From: Pseudidiomarina homiensis
GTDB lineage: Bacteria; Pseudomonadota; Gammaproteobacteria; Enterobacterales; Alteromonadaceae
Length of the DNA: 64,000 nucleotides
NCBI RefSeq assembly: GCF_003987225.1
Contig: NZ_PIPX01000001.1
Location: 1,116,001-1,180,000, forward strand
Direction of reading: 5' to 3'
Shown here: positions 1-9,717 of the stretch, one piece after another
Layout: each line of letters opens with the position of its first letter
Numbering within the stretch: the stretch's first letter is position 1
Made by a program: the position numbers and the translations under genes
The notes under the pieces: generated by a model
What the model saw: the letters and a program-made list of their open reading frames with translations, nothing else
The model's database searches: none
Told to the model about the DNA's origin: nothing

Positions 1-2642
1 AACTCATGCAGCGCTTTGTGATAACGACCGGCATATTCAATTGCTTCGAACGAACGTAAAGCTGCGTTCACATAACCCGACTCAAACGCATCGATGGTTG
101 GCAATTGGAAATCCGGACCGCGAACGAACATGTCGCAGAACTGGTTCGGATAGTTCGTCGCATCGTAACAAGCTTCCATGATATTCGTCAGCGAGAAGCT
201 CGTAATTGCGTCCTCAATATCGATCTCAACCCAATCCACAGATAGGTCTAAACCTTGAGCCCAGCTTGGTGCATAAACGATACCGATGTTTTTGCTTTCA
301 GCTTGTTCATTAGAAAGGTTTGGATTACCACCGGTATAGCCAAAACGCGAAGCGTTCGTTGCAATACTCACGAAGTCCTCAGGAATACCTTCGGCGTCAC
401 AGTTACGTTGGCGCGTTTCTGGATCAGGACCGTTACCGCGGTTTGCACCATGACATGGATCGGCTGCGAATGATGAAATTTGTACGCGAGGCAAGAATAA
501 CTCGGTAATTGCCGGAGAGCGCACAGTTTCAGCAACGTTAGCGCGGATGATCAAGTCTTCGATAGGTCGATAGTTCAAACCTACCGCCCATGCATTATCG
601 GTACCTGAACGACTGTTATCCATGCGACGGTACGACGTTTCCAACGAAGCCGAGTAAACCAGTGGAATATCTTGCGAAGGATCCGCTAAAGGAATGTAAA
701 GCTCGCCGAAAACGTCCTTGGTGCGATATTCACCACCTGTTGAATTATCGCTAAAGCCCATAAATTGGTCAGTACCATCAGATTTGAAGTCAGCGTATTC
801 ACGACGTGACTCAAAACCAACCAATGCGCTTACAGTACCGCTTGGCAAATAGAATAAATCACCAGAGATGTAAGCCGACAGGATGTCTTGCTCAACGCGA
901 GTCTTACCCATCGACAAATAGGAAATATAGTCGATAGAAGCTTCTGAGGCCGTTCCGAATGGGTTGAACGGTGAACAATCGCCAGGACGACCAAGGATCG
1001 ATTCGGTACCGCGCACACCACTACCTTGTGGAACTAACTCATCACCATACCCATCGACATAGTTGAACTTACAGTCGATTTGGCCGGTCTCTGGGTTGAT
1101 ACCCACATCCATGGCGGTAAGCCAACGCCAGTCATTAATCGCTGTACTTTGCGAAAATACAGACGATACGCCTCGTTGATAACTCACTTCCCAATCAAAA
1201 TAACGGTTGGCGATATCGAATTCGCCATCAAAGCCAAAACGAATACTACGTACATTTGACTCGTTAACAACTTCACGTTGACCAAGGTTCAGCCAACCAC
1301 GGTGCATGTAGAAATCACCAGGTCCACCAAGTAAACCTTCTAGCTCACTGCGCGAACTATCGGTTAAGAAAGGGTTGTCGGTAGAGAACCGCAATGCAGC
1401 ACCGGTACCACCGAAAACGCCTGAGCTATATAGCGTTGCCTGATAACCTGGGTTTGCTGCATCTGATGAATTCGCAAAGGTAGTTAAAGAGAAATTAACG
1501 TCGTCGGTCAATTCATAATTCGCTATTGCTGTAATGTTGACGCGTTCATACCCCTCTTGTGCGGTGTTTGTCGCGACAAGATCCAGGCCGTCACCACCTG
1601 ATGACCATACGGCATTACCCGTAGCAACCCCCGGATCATAACCGACTAACGAGCCAGAACCATCCATTGCAAATTGGTAGAAGTTACCGTCACCCCACTG
1701 GCCAATACCGAAGTTTGTTACCGCCAATGGCCCCGGAGTTACAAGACCGCTAAATGACAAGATACCAGCTCGCGGTTGAGGATAAAGACGCAGTTGGCCT
1801 GGGTTGTAGTTACCATCGGGATCAAGCACACGATCTGCCGCAGATGGCTGCTGGAGCGTCCAACTATCGCGTAAGCTTGGAACTTCAGACGACAAGACAT
1901 TATCGGTTTCATTGTATTCGACGGACAGCACAACGTTACCGCGGCCACCACCGAAGTTTCCACCTAACAAGGTACGGAACGAAACCTCATTCGCGATACC
2001 ATCTTTATCTTCGTAATCAACGCTAACTTCGGCGCCTTCGTAATCTTTTTTCAGAACATAGTTAACGACACCTGCGACCGCATCTGAACCGTACACGGCT
2101 GCACCGCCAACTTTTACCACTTCAACACGTTCAATCAGTGAAATCGGGATGTTGTTCACGTCAACCTGAGAACCTGGAGCACTACCGCCTCCTACAGGAG
2201 AGTTCGACGATACAAAGCGGTGGCCATTCACCAATGTCAACGTACGCTGCGAACCCAGGCCGAAAATGTTAATCGTATTCTGACCAACACCTTGGCTAGA
2301 GGCGCCAACGTTAGCACCAATGACCGGTGAAGCTGCGGCTTGAACGCCTGGAATCTCTACGACAGCGTCAGCGGCATTGGTTAAGCCACGTTCACTAAAA
2401 TATTCACCGTCAACGACAGTCATCGGCTGGGTTGGCTCTAAGTCGGTACGCTTAATGCGAGAGCCGGTAACCTCAATACGTTCGACAACTTCTTTTTCCG
2501 CAGTTTGCTCTTCTTGTTGGGTGTTCTGCGTGTTCTCTTCGCTTTCAGTCTGCTGCGCTAAAGCAACGGAGACAGGCGCCGATAATACGCCTAGCGCTAA
2601 GGCAAGCTGTATACAACTTGAGAGTTTATTTTTCTTATACAT
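1..2642 (-). CDS. TonB-dependent receptor, C-terminus cut by window edge
   Basis: Outer-membrane TonB-dependent receptor, about 880 residues visible; the beta-barrel end lies left of the window. It starts at an ATG at 2642 with a signal peptide (MYKKNKLSSCIQLALALG..., cleavage near ALAQ), then an acidic Gln/Glu-rich linker, a box-like VERIEVTGSRI segment and a plug domain with VNNIPISLIERVEVV and GSDAVAGVVNYV. The rest alternates barrel strands and loops with paired cysteines. The style (QEEQ-rich linker, VTGSRI box, IERVE/YGSDA plug motifs) matches the other three receptors here and the large class of receptors in Idiomarina/Alteromonas relatives that are thought to import oligopeptides or other large nutrients. 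The substrate cannot be told from sequence. It is divergent from rpsT, with 323 bp between the starts. Family assignment is certain, substrate unknown. Confidence 0.93.
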   Translation of the reverse strand, partial: MYKKNKLSSCIQLALALGVLSAPVSVALAQQTESEENTQNTQQEEQTAEKEVVERIEVTGSRIKRTDLEPTQPMTVVDGEYFSERGLTNAADAVVEIPGVQAAASPVIGANVGASSQGVGQNTINIFGLGSQRTLTLVNGHRFVSSNSPVGGGSAPGSQVDVNNIPISLIERVEVVKVGGAAVYGSDAVAGVVNYVLKKDYEGAEVSVDYEDKDGIANEVSFRTLLGGNFGGGRGNVVLSVEYNETDNVLSSEVPSLRDSWTLQQPSAADRVLDPDGNYNPGQLRLYPQPRAGILSFSGLVTPGPLAVTNFGIGQWGDGNFYQFAMDGSGSLVGYDPGVATGNAVWSSGGDGLDLVATNTAQEGYERVNITAIANYELTDDVNFSLTTFANSSDAANPGYQATLYSSGVFGGTGAALRFSTDNPFLTDSSRSELEGLLGGPGDFYMHRGWLNLGQREVVNESNVRSIRFGFDGEFDIANRYFDWEVSYQRGVSSVFSQSTAINDWRWLTAMDVGINPETGQIDCKFNYVDGYGDELVPQGSGVRGTESILGRPGDCSPFNPFGTASEASIDYISYLSMGKTRVEQDILSAYISGDLFYLPSGTVSALVGFESRREYADFKSDGTDQFMGFSDNSTGGEYRTKDVFGELYIPLADPSQDIPLVYSASLETSYRRMDNSRSGTDNAWAVGLNYRPIEDLIIRANVAETVRSPAITELFLPRVQISSFAADPCHGANRGNGPDPETRQRNCDAEGIPEDFVSIATNASRFGYTGGNPNLSNEQAESKNIGIVYAPSWAQGLDLSVDWVEIDIEDAITSFSLTNIMEACYDATNYPNQFCDMFVRGPDFQLPTIDAFESGYVNAALRSFEAIEYAGRYHKALHE

Positions 2643-2965
2643 GATTAACCTCAATTGTTGGATTGTAGTTTTTATTTCACCTTATAAAGAGTGCATTCAA
2701 TTTGGCATAAAGGGACAAGCGCCAGGGAGAAACACTTAGCAACTTAATGAAACATATTGAAACACTCTGAAATATTTATGCTTGTTTTGTGACCGCATGT
2801 CAACGTCCAATCTCCCGCGACTTAAAATTTTTGCGTTGTAAGCAACTAAAGACAAAGAATCATTGCGGAGGGTTATGATCTTTTCTTGACTTTAGCCTCG
2901 AAAACAGGCATATTCCCCGCCCTATAAAACCAATGCACATAGTTAACGAATTTTAGGAGTTCACC
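2643..2965. other. Divergent intergenic region, TonB receptor / rpsT
   Basis: 323 bp between two divergent starts. It holds the rpsT promoter on the right-hand side (described separately) and presumably the receptor promoter on the left. I see no gene: the reading frames that enter it lack ribosome-binding sites and look like shadows. Confidence 0.6.
2886..2914 (+). promoter_or_regulatory. Sigma70-type promoter of rpsT
   Basis: TTGACT (2886-2891) and CATATT (2909-2914) are separated by exactly 17 bp and lie about 50 bp upstream of the rpsT start. This is a near-consensus housekeeping promoter, as expected for a ribosomal protein gene. Confidence 0.65.
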
Positions 2966-3226
2966 TTGGCTAATATTAAGTCTGCGAAAAAGCGTGCGGT
3001 ACAAGCGGAAAAGAACCGTCGCCACAACGCGAGCCGTCGCTCAATGATGCGTACCCAGTTGAAAAAAGTAATTGCTGCTATTGAAGCGGGCGACAAAGCG
3101 GCTGCTCAGCAGGCATTTACTGGCCTTCAACCGATTCTTGACCGTTACGCGACGAAAGGTCTTATCGGTAAGAACAAAGCTGCTCGTCATAAGAGCCGCT
3201 TAAGTGCGAAAATCAACGCGCTTTAA
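2966..3226 (+). CDS. rpsT: 30S ribosomal protein S20
   Basis: Ribosomal protein S20, 86 residues, normal family length. It is a primary 16S rRNA binding protein of the small subunit. The sequence opens [18 protein letters not shown] and is rich in Lys/Arg/Ala throughout, as in all bacterial S20. The start codon is TTG at 2966 behind a good AGGAG; UUG initiation is the known state of rpsT in E. coli, where the weak start takes part in autogenous control, so the same control is likely here (inference). It is monocistronic, with its own promoter upstream and a strong hairpin terminator directly downstream. Confidence 0.98.
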   Translation: MANIKSAKKRAVQAEKNRRHNASRRSMMRTQLKKVIAAIEAGDKAAAQQAFTGLQPILDRYATKGLIGKNKAARHKSRLSAKINAL

Positions 3227-3247
3227 GCTTCCTAGCTTTCTGAAAAA

Positions 3248-3271
3248 ACCGGCCTCATGGCCGGTTTTTTT
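3248..3271 (+). terminator. Rho-independent terminator of rpsT
   Basis: Stem ACCGGCC / GGCCGGT with a TCAT loop, followed by seven T. It ends about 120 bp before the next true start, separating rpsT from the peptidase gene. Confidence 0.92.
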
Positions 3272-3388
3272 GTGCCTGATCACATTGGCCTCCTAGGCCG
3301 TTTCTGGCAAACTACCTCTTGTTATAAAAACGATAAAAAAATTAAGTTGCTGTTCGTCGAGAACAACAATACAAGGGGGGAGATTATT

Positions 3389-5338
3389 TTGCGAAAACTG
3401 ACACTTGGTACCGCATTTGCGGCGATGGTCCTCGCTGCGGTCATTGCGCCTACGGCGCACACAAAAGAACCTGTCAAACAATACACAGTTGAAGACTTTT
3501 TCACCCACCCGGTTTATAACGGCGTTATCATTTCGCCGACGGGAAAATATTTCGCGATAAAATCAACCGAAGGCATCAATGATGCAATTTTCGTATATGA
3601 CCGCGAAGAGAAGAAAGTGGTCAGCAAGTTTGCGTTTGGGGAGTATCAACGTTTTTCCAATATACGTTGGGTCAACAACGAAAGACTCATCTTCACTGGG
3701 CGTAAGTTTGTTGGCTACCTTGACGAGCGCGGCTCGCCACCAAGTTTATATGCAGCCAATGCCGATGGCTCGAACCGCCGCGAGTTAATTCGCTGGGGCA
3801 GCTCTGGCTGGACCTTTCTAAGTTCGCTCCCCAACGAAGAGGATTATATTCTCATTGGCAAACTATACGGTGGCGAAGATGGTATGTTCGCGCATAAATT
3901 AGATGTGAATGACGGTCGCACCTATTACCTGGATGATCAGCCCAAAGACCCAGGTCGACTGCTTGCCGACAATACTGGTACGTTGCGCGCGAGCTTTAAC
4001 TATGAAGAAGACGAGGACGATGAATTTGGTAAAGGAACCTTCATACTAAACTACAAACCCTATGGTTCAGATGAATGGAAAAAATACCATATGGAACAGT
4101 TCGATGAAGGAGGCACACTCAGTTTCATCGGGTTCTCTGGCGACAACCGCTATGCTTATGTGGCCGCTGACTTCGAAACAAAAACTCGTGCTTTGTATGA
4201 GTTCGATACCAAAACCGAAGAATTCGAGCAAATTTACGTCAACCCTATCGCTGATGTCTCAAACATTATCTATGGTTCAGATGATAACCCTATTGCCGTT
4301 GAATCAATGCCTGGGGCGATTGAGCGTCATTACTTTGCAGACTCGAATGACGTAACGCTGCGTAAAAGCCTGACCGACGCTTTTAACGGTGAGAACGTTT
4401 ACGTGACAAGTACGACTGACAAAGGCGACTTAGCAGTCGTCCATGTCAGCTCAGATATAAACCCGGGCCAGTATTACATTTTCAACCTCGATACGTTAGA
4501 AGCAAAATTTATTGCGTCGCCCTACCCGACGGTCGACCCAAATGACATGGCCTCCGTGCAGCCGATTACGGTAACGGCGCGCGATGGACTTCAACTACAT
4601 GGCTATCTAACCATCCCTAAAAACTATAACCAAGACCGCGACGGCGCACTCCCTACTATCGTGAACGTGCATGGTGGCCCTCATGGCCCGCGCGACACTT
4701 GGGGATTCAGTCCTGAGAATCAGTTCTTCGCAAATCGCGGTTATGCAGTTCTGCAAATTAACTTTCGTGGCTCGGGCGGCTATGGTGACGAATTCGAGGA
4801 AGCTGGCTACCGTAAGTGGGGCCGTGAAATGCAAAATGACGTAACGGATGCCACTTTGTGGGCAATCGAACAAGGGTACGCTGACAGCGACCGCATTTGT
4901 ATCTATGGTGGCAGCTACGGTGGTTATGCTTCGCTGATGGGAGTAATTCGGGAACCTGACTTGTATCAATGCTCGGTGGGTTATGTCGGCGTCTACAGTC
5001 TGCCGGTCATGAAAAGCTCGGGCGATATCCCTAGAAGTCGCAGTGGCCGCAAGTACCTCGACCATGTCTTAGGGACTGACGAGGAGGTCTTGAAGGCGAA
5101 TTCACCAGCTGAGAATGTTGATAAGATCAAAGTCCCACTTTACATTGTGCATGGTACTGAAGACGTACGTGTGCCGATGGAGCAGTATAAGGCACTCACT
5201 GAGGCCCTTGAAAAGGAAGGAATCCCCTATCAATCGATGCTGAAAGCAGAAGGCCACGGCTATCAAATTGAAGAAAATCGCTACGAGCTCTATGAAAGCT
5301 TAGAAGCGTTTTTCAATAAACATATTGGCGCTGAATAG
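3389..5338 (+). CDS. Secreted S9 family prolyl-oligopeptidase-type peptidase (first of three)
   Basis: Serine peptidase of family S9 (DPP/acylaminoacyl-peptidase type), 649 residues with the start chosen here. I place the start at TTG 3389, 3 bp after the purine-rich GGGGGGAG: it gives a clean signal peptide (MRKLTLGTAFAAMVLAAVIA..., cleavage near AHT-KEP). A longer frame back to 3257 would begin inside the rpsT terminator and is rejected. Residues ~40-400 form the beta-propeller; ~400-649 form the alpha/beta-hydrolase with NVHGGPHGPRD (oxyanion region), nucleophile Ser509 in GGSYGGY, Asp592 in HGTEDVRVP and His623 in EGHGY. The family removes short peptides from peptide N-termini; the periplasm is the probable site. 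It shows the same layout as the enzyme at 20198-22162. Confidence 0.93.
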   Translation: MRKLTLGTAFAAMVLAAVIAPTAHTKEPVKQYTVEDFFTHPVYNGVIISPTGKYFAIKSTEGINDAIFVYDREEKKVVSKFAFGEYQRFSNIRWVNNERLIFTGRKFVGYLDERGSPPSLYAANADGSNRRELIRWGSSGWTFLSSLPNEEDYILIGKLYGGEDGMFAHKLDVNDGRTYYLDDQPKDPGRLLADNTGTLRASFNYEEDEDDEFGKGTFILNYKPYGSDEWKKYHMEQFDEGGTLSFIGFSGDNRYAYVAADFETKTRALYEFDTKTEEFEQIYVNPIADVSNIIYGSDDNPIAVESMPGAIERHYFADSNDVTLRKSLTDAFNGENVYVTSTTDKGDLAVVHVSSDINPGQYYIFNLDTLEAKFIASPYPTVDPNDMASVQPITVTARDGLQLHGYLTIPKNYNQDRDGALPTIVNVHGGPHGPRDTWGFSPENQFFANRGYAVLQINFRGSGGYGDEFEEAGYRKWGREMQNDVTDATLWAIEQGYADSDRICIYGGSYGGYASLMGVIREPDLYQCSVGYVGVYSLPVMKSSGDIPRSRSGRKYLDHVLGTDEEVLKANSPAENVDKIKVPLYIVHGTEDVRVPMEQYKALTEALEKEGIPYQSMLKAEGHGYQIEENRYELYESLEAFFNKHIGAE

Positions 5339-5364
5339 CCTTCAGCGCCGCGCGAATTCAACGG

Positions 5365-5441
5365 GTCTCCGTAGCTCAGCTGGATAGAGCAGCCCCCTCC
5401 TAAGGGGCAGGTCGCAGGTTCGACTCCTGCCGGGGACGCCA
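5365..5441 (+). tRNA. tRNA-Arg (anticodon CCT)
   Basis: Complete 77-nt cloverleaf with encoded CCA. The acceptor stem is GTCTCCG / CGGGGAC (one T-G wobble), the D stem GCTC/GAGC, the anticodon stem GCCCC/GGGGC with loop CTCCTAA (anticodon CCT, reading AGG), and the T arm contains GGTTCGACTCC. It lies 26 bp after the peptidase stop. tRNA-Arg(CCT) is a frequent integration site, but no integrase or duplicated 3' end is seen beside it. Confidence 0.97.
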
Positions 5442-5474
5442 TAAAATTGTCATCGTGACAAATGAGGAGTAAAC

Positions 5475-6449
5475 ATGGAACATTGGTCAAAGTATTGGCA
5501 TCACCACGGTGTGCTCAATAGCTTCGCCGAGGGTGACGCGAACAGCGGTTACACCGGCGATTTAAAAAAGTTCTGGGAACAGCACATCAAGACGTTACCG
5601 CAAGGAGCAACCATCGTTGATCTTGGTACGGGCAACGGGGCATTAGCCATGCTCGCTCATGACTTCGGCGTGACACATCAGAAAGACTTCATCGTGCATG
5701 GAATCGACGCAGCAAAAATCGATCCGCCACAGCAATTTTCGAAGTCGCCAGCCCTTGCTAAAAAGCTAAAAAAAATCACTTTCCATAGTGAAACGCCCAT
5801 CGAAAGATCGCCGTTCAACGAAGCAAGTGTTGACGCGTTCGTTGCACAATTCGCCCTCGAGTATGGGCAGCGTGATGAAGCGCTCAAAGCAACGCTGAAG
5901 AGCCTAAAGGACAATGGCCAGCTCATCGCTGTCATGCATCACCACGACAGTAAGCTGGTGAAAGACTCCAAAGTGGGGTTTACCGTGTTGACCTCTATTT
6001 TAGAGGAATCACCGCTGTTTCAACAAAGTGACATGCTACTCGACCTGGCAGCACAAGCCGTTCCGCAACTTGGAGCTGAGGGCTGGGCAAACTATCCCCA
6101 TAATAAAATCCTTACACGTACCGTTCAGTGGACGATGAAGACGCTACAAGAAAAATACGCTAAGCCGGCAGAACTGAATTATGTGAATGATGTGGTTCGT
6201 CGAATTGCTCGCATCTTTGAGGCTATGAATGCGGACAATATACAAGAGAGTAGAAACCGCCTCGCGCATCAGTATCACTTGCTCAATGACCATCGTTTGC
6301 GTTTGAAAGATCAACTAGATGCCGCTCTCACCAAAAAAGACGCAAGTGCATACGTGAAAGCGAGTGAAAAGCTCGGTGTGAAGGCTGAGCTCGATGTTCT
6401 TGAAATTGATGGTTCCCCCTTTGGCTGGACCCTTTCTCTAACTAAATAA
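5475..6449 (+). CDS. Class I SAM-dependent methyltransferase
   Basis: Putative cytoplasmic methyltransferase, 324 residues, start behind GAGGAG. The Rossmann motif I TIVDLGTGNGALA (Asp49-Gly55 as the SAM loop) is clear, followed by an acidic strand end (VHGIDAAKI) and a motif-IV-like stretch (VDAFVAQFALEYG). The C-terminal ~150 residues are helical, charged and not a standard substrate domain I recognise, so the methyl acceptor is unknown. It stands alone between tRNA-Arg and a terminator. The N-terminus (HWSKYWHHHG...) resembles methyltransferases annotated only as class I proteins in related marine bacteria. Confidence 0.85.
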   Translation: MEHWSKYWHHHGVLNSFAEGDANSGYTGDLKKFWEQHIKTLPQGATIVDLGTGNGALAMLAHDFGVTHQKDFIVHGIDAAKIDPPQQFSKSPALAKKLKKITFHSETPIERSPFNEASVDAFVAQFALEYGQRDEALKATLKSLKDNGQLIAVMHHHDSKLVKDSKVGFTVLTSILEESPLFQQSDMLLDLAAQAVPQLGAEGWANYPHNKILTRTVQWTMKTLQEKYAKPAELNYVNDVVRRIARIFEAMNADNIQESRNRLAHQYHLLNDHRLRLKDQLDAALTKKDASAYVKASEKLGVKAELDVLEIDGSPFGWTLSLTK

Positions 6450-6471
6450 TTTCTTCATTTTTCGCAATATC

Positions 6472-6500
6472 AAAAAGCCGCAAACAGTGCGGCTTTTTTT
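6472..6500 (+). terminator. Terminator of the methyltransferase gene
   Basis: Stem AAGCCGCA / TGCGGCTT with loop AACAG and a seven-T tail, 23 bp after the stop codon. Confidence 0.9.
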
Positions 6501-6527
6501 GTATCTGTCTTTCGCTTCGGAAAGCAT

Positions 6528-6558
6528 TAAAAAAACGGGACCCGAAGGTCCCGTTTAT
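6528..6558 (-). terminator. Terminator of the TonB receptor gene at 6586-9270
   Basis: Read on the minus strand: stem AAACGGGACC / GGTCCCGTTT with a four-base loop, ending in a T run (A run at 6529-6535 on the plus strand). It lies 28 bp past the receptor stop, so two convergent genes each have their own terminator. Confidence 0.9.
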
Positions 6559-6585
6559 CATTACGTTATGTAACTAACTTCTAGC

Positions 6586-9270
6586 TTAGAAGTTTTGTTG
6601 GAAACGTACATAGTAGACACGACCCCAGCCGTTGTATAGGCCGTAGTTGTAGTCACGACCACCGAATGGTTCAAGCGTAGGAAGTTTTTCAAACGCGTTT
6701 TGAACACCAACAGTGAATTTGTTATCCCACTGAGTATCGTATGATACTTGGATGTCATGAGTGATCCACGTGCCTAAGTGACCTGTACGGCTTACACCGT
6801 CAGCGCCATCTGGGTCAGCACTAACGTCAGTATACTGGTCGCCAATCATGTTGATATTGTAGGCAACAGTCAGGTCGTTAAGCGTGTAAGTGTTAGTGAA
6901 CACACCGCGCTGACGTGGTGTACCTGGGTCACGAGTGATGTTACGACCGCCATCAACTGAGTAGTCGAGGATGTGGCTCAACTGGAAGTTGTTGGTTAAT
7001 GCACCAAAATCACCGAAGTCCCAGTTTGCACGAAGGTTAAAGTCGATACCGCTAGTCTCAAGCGTACCCTCGTTACCGAAGCCTGCGTCGATGCGAGTAA
7101 TTACGCCGTCAGCGTTACGAGTTACACCAAGACCTGGAGGAATTGGGTCGCCCGCTTTTTCACGGTTGATCAACGTTTGTGAACCAAATGAACGGATACG
7201 CTCTTCGATTTCGATGTTGTAGTAATCGACAGCGAAGCTAATGTCTTCTGTTACGTTCATCGCTAAACCAGTTGCGAACTGTTTAGACTGCTCAGCACCC
7301 AAATCTGGGTTAGCAATGTAGTACGCACTGATTTGACATGGTTGATTTGGATCACCAACAAGTACTGAACAGGTTTCAGGGTCGTTAACTGAATCAGCAG
7401 AGAACGAAGTCTTCTGAGTCAAGATATCCAATGATGGTGCACGGAAACCTTCACCGTATGAACCACGCCAGATGATATCGTCAGTGACAGACCAACGGAA
7501 GCTTACTTTAGGAGCAAAGTTGCCACCGAAGTCAGAGTAACGGTCATAACGGCCAGCGAAGTTCAATTCGAAGTCATAAGTTACTGGAACCAATACCTCG
7601 AAGAATGCCGCGTTTACAGTACGACCACCACCAGCAGAGTTACCTGCTGAACCACCAACTAAGCCAGCTTCTGACTGTGAGTCATATTGGTCAGTGTAAC
7701 TTTCTGAGCGGTGTTCGAAACCGATGAAGCCTTGAACCATACCAGCATCAGTTGATGCGATATCGAATGCAGTGTTCGCATAGTACTCATCGATGTCGAA
7801 GTTAGAGATACGTGAAGTCGTTACAACACCAGCAGCTAGTACGCTGTCAGGGTTTTCGGTTGGGTTCTGGATATCATAACCGAAGCGGCAGTTTGCAGGG
7901 TCGAAACTGCCATCTGAACAATAACCTGGGTTAAAGTCGTTGATGTTGCCCCAAGCTGTGTTTGCTGCAAGGTAGCCATTACCGATTTCAGTGGTGTTGT
8001 TGCGAACACGGCGATAACCGAAGTCAACAACCATGTCACCGATGTTACCTTCGAAACCAAGCAACAAGTCTTTGTTTTTGTTGGTTACGGTAGTATCACG
8101 GTTACCCATCGCTGCGAAACGGTGCCACAGGTGTACTGGACGATTTTCGCCTACATAGTCTGGGTCAAATGCAACCGCGTTAGGGTTGTTTGGATCATAG
8201 AACCATGCGTCTGGGTTTGTCGGGTTGTTGTAGCTATCAGCAGGGGTATCTAATGAACCACCGTAGTAGAAGTTTGAATCTGGTGCTGGAGCGTAACGAC
8301 CAAACGACTCGGTTTCAGCAACGCTAGCGTTCGCGTAGAATTTCCAGTCCGCATTGATTTGGTGCTCACCTTTCAAGAACAAAGATTCGTTCGCTGATGA
8401 TGCTTCGTTCGCGTTAGTCGCGTTGAAGTTATAGCGGCAAAGGTCGCCCTGCTTGTAGAAGTTTTCAGACCCACAAGCACCTGGAATGCCTTGGAAGTTG
8501 AATGGTTCGTCAAGCGGGTAGTAGTTCGCACTGAAGATTGACGCGCCTGGAGTTACCCACGGGTAAGCGTTTTCGAATACGATGTCACGCTTGTTCCAAG
8601 ATACACCACCTAACAAAGAAGTGTTTGCATCAGAAGAACCGAACAAGACACTACCGTTTTCGCGGTCACCGCCTTCGCGTGGCACAGATACTTCACCCTG
8701 ACCCAAGGTGATTTGAGCACCGTTGTAGTCTTTACGAGTGATAACGTTGATTACACCACCGATTGCGTCAGAACCGTAGATTGCAGATGCACCGTCAGAC
8801 AAGATTTCGATACGCTCTACAGCACCCAATGGGATAGCGTTCAAATCTTGGCTAGAACCGGTAGATGGAGACATGGTCAAACGACGGCCGTCAACGAGGA
8901 CGAGTGAACGTGATGCACCCAAACCACGCAAGTCAACCTGAGAAACACCCTGTGCAGAGCTACCAGATTGAGGACGGAATGAACCGGTTGTGTTGAAAGT
9001 TGTGTTACGAACGATGTCAGCAACAGAGATATCACCTGAAAGGTCGATAGCTTCACGGTCGATAACTGTTACCGGAACTGCACCTTCCATATCGGTACGC
9101 TGGATACGCGAACCTGTTACTTGAATACGCTCTTGCGCTTCTTCTTGTGCTTGCTCTTCATCTTCTTCTTGTTGGTCTTGCGCCATTGCTGCACCTGACA
9201 AAGCAAGTGAGGCACCACCAAACATAAGAGCTAAGCGGATCGACTTAGCTAATTTGTTATTAGTATACAT
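6586..9270 (-). CDS. TonB-dependent receptor
   Basis: Complete outer-membrane TonB-dependent receptor, 894 residues. I choose the ATG at 9270, preceded by GGGAGAAG, over an in-frame ATG six codons upstream that lies before this ribosome-binding site. Signal peptide MYTNNKLAKSIRLALMFGG... with cleavage near AMAQD, an acidic QEEDEEQAQEEAQ linker, box-like ERIQVTGSRI, plug with IPLGAVERIEIL and YGSDAIGGVINVI, then a 22-strand-type barrel ending in aromatic FQQNF as expected for BamA-dependent assembly. It has cysteine pairs in extracellular loops. It is divergent from the receptor at 9718; the 447-bp space must hold both promoters. Substrate unknown; peptides are plausible given the peptidase neighbours. 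Confidence 0.95.
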   Translation of the reverse strand: MYTNNKLAKSIRLALMFGGASLALSGAAMAQDQQEEDEEQAQEEAQERIQVTGSRIQRTDMEGAVPVTVIDREAIDLSGDISVADIVRNTTFNTTGSFRPQSGSSAQGVSQVDLRGLGASRSLVLVDGRRLTMSPSTGSSQDLNAIPLGAVERIEILSDGASAIYGSDAIGGVINVITRKDYNGAQITLGQGEVSVPREGGDRENGSVLFGSSDANTSLLGGVSWNKRDIVFENAYPWVTPGASIFSANYYPLDEPFNFQGIPGACGSENFYKQGDLCRYNFNATNANEASSANESLFLKGEHQINADWKFYANASVAETESFGRYAPAPDSNFYYGGSLDTPADSYNNPTNPDAWFYDPNNPNAVAFDPDYVGENRPVHLWHRFAAMGNRDTTVTNKNKDLLLGFEGNIGDMVVDFGYRRVRNNTTEIGNGYLAANTAWGNINDFNPGYCSDGSFDPANCRFGYDIQNPTENPDSVLAAGVVTTSRISNFDIDEYYANTAFDIASTDAGMVQGFIGFEHRSESYTDQYDSQSEAGLVGGSAGNSAGGGRTVNAAFFEVLVPVTYDFELNFAGRYDRYSDFGGNFAPKVSFRWSVTDDIIWRGSYGEGFRAPSLDILTQKTSFSADSVNDPETCSVLVGDPNQPCQISAYYIANPDLGAEQSKQFATGLAMNVTEDISFAVDYYNIEIEERIRSFGSQTLINREKAGDPIPPGLGVTRNADGVITRIDAGFGNEGTLETSGIDFNLRANWDFGDFGALTNNFQLSHILDYSVDGGRNITRDPGTPRQRGVFTNTYTLNDLTVAYNINMIGDQYTDVSADPDGADGVSRTGHLGTWITHDIQVSYDTQWDNKFTVGVQNAFEKLPTLEPFGGRDYNYGLYNGWGRVYYVRFQQNF

Positions 9271-9717
9271 ATCTTCTCCCTGGATCACTTCTTAGAGTGA
9301 TGACTAGTTTGAACAGGCAAATAGTTCGACTAAATGCAAGTTGTGGACATAGCAAAAAACGTGATGAACTTTACGTTTTTTAACTTGTCCTTGCCCGATA
9401 CTAATCAAAAAAAACCGATTCGGCAACATAGAATCCGCCAAAAAATGAGCATTTGTGGTGTTTTTCTGCACGTCTGTTGTAGAAATATCTTTACTTGCTC
9501 TTGAATACATCAACACAAAAACTACAACTTTTTGAACTAGCGTTGATTTTTCTCTTCTCTAACACCGCTACACCCCTCTCATTGAGGACATTCTCAACTC
9601 AATTGCGAGATTTATCACTTAACCTGCGCGGTGCTGCACTTACCCCCTAGTTTGCCTGTTGCTCTACCGATTTTCGGCGAGCAACTTACAACTAAATTAT
9701 CCTAGGGAGTTTCCGCA
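9271..9717. other. Divergent regulatory region between two TonB receptors
   Basis: 447 bp with no credible gene; the 70-codon frame on the minus strand at 9304-9516 has no ribosome-binding site or recognisable product. It contains CTAGTTTGAACAGGC at 9304-9318 near one start and CTAGTTTGCCTGTT at 9647-9660 near the other; related blocks occur before the receptor at 22267-25218. GAAC and GTTC half-sites 9 bp apart (9311-9327) make a possible operator. Confidence 0.45.

Noticed and set aside
3257-3388. Upstream extension of the S9 peptidase frame
   Set aside because: It begins inside the rpsT terminator stem-loop, lacks a ribosome-binding site and would bury the signal peptide; TTG 3389 is better.
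4607-5065. 152-codon antisense frame inside the S9 peptidase
   Set aside because: Shadow of the strongly biased codons of the real gene; no start signal or family.
5365-5441. tRNA-Arg as an attachment site of a genomic island
   Set aside because: No integrase, no duplicated tRNA 3' end and ordinary genes on both sides.
9304-9516. 70-codon frame on the minus strand between two TonB receptors
   Set aside because: No ribosome-binding site, no recognisable product, and it occupies the divergent promoter region.
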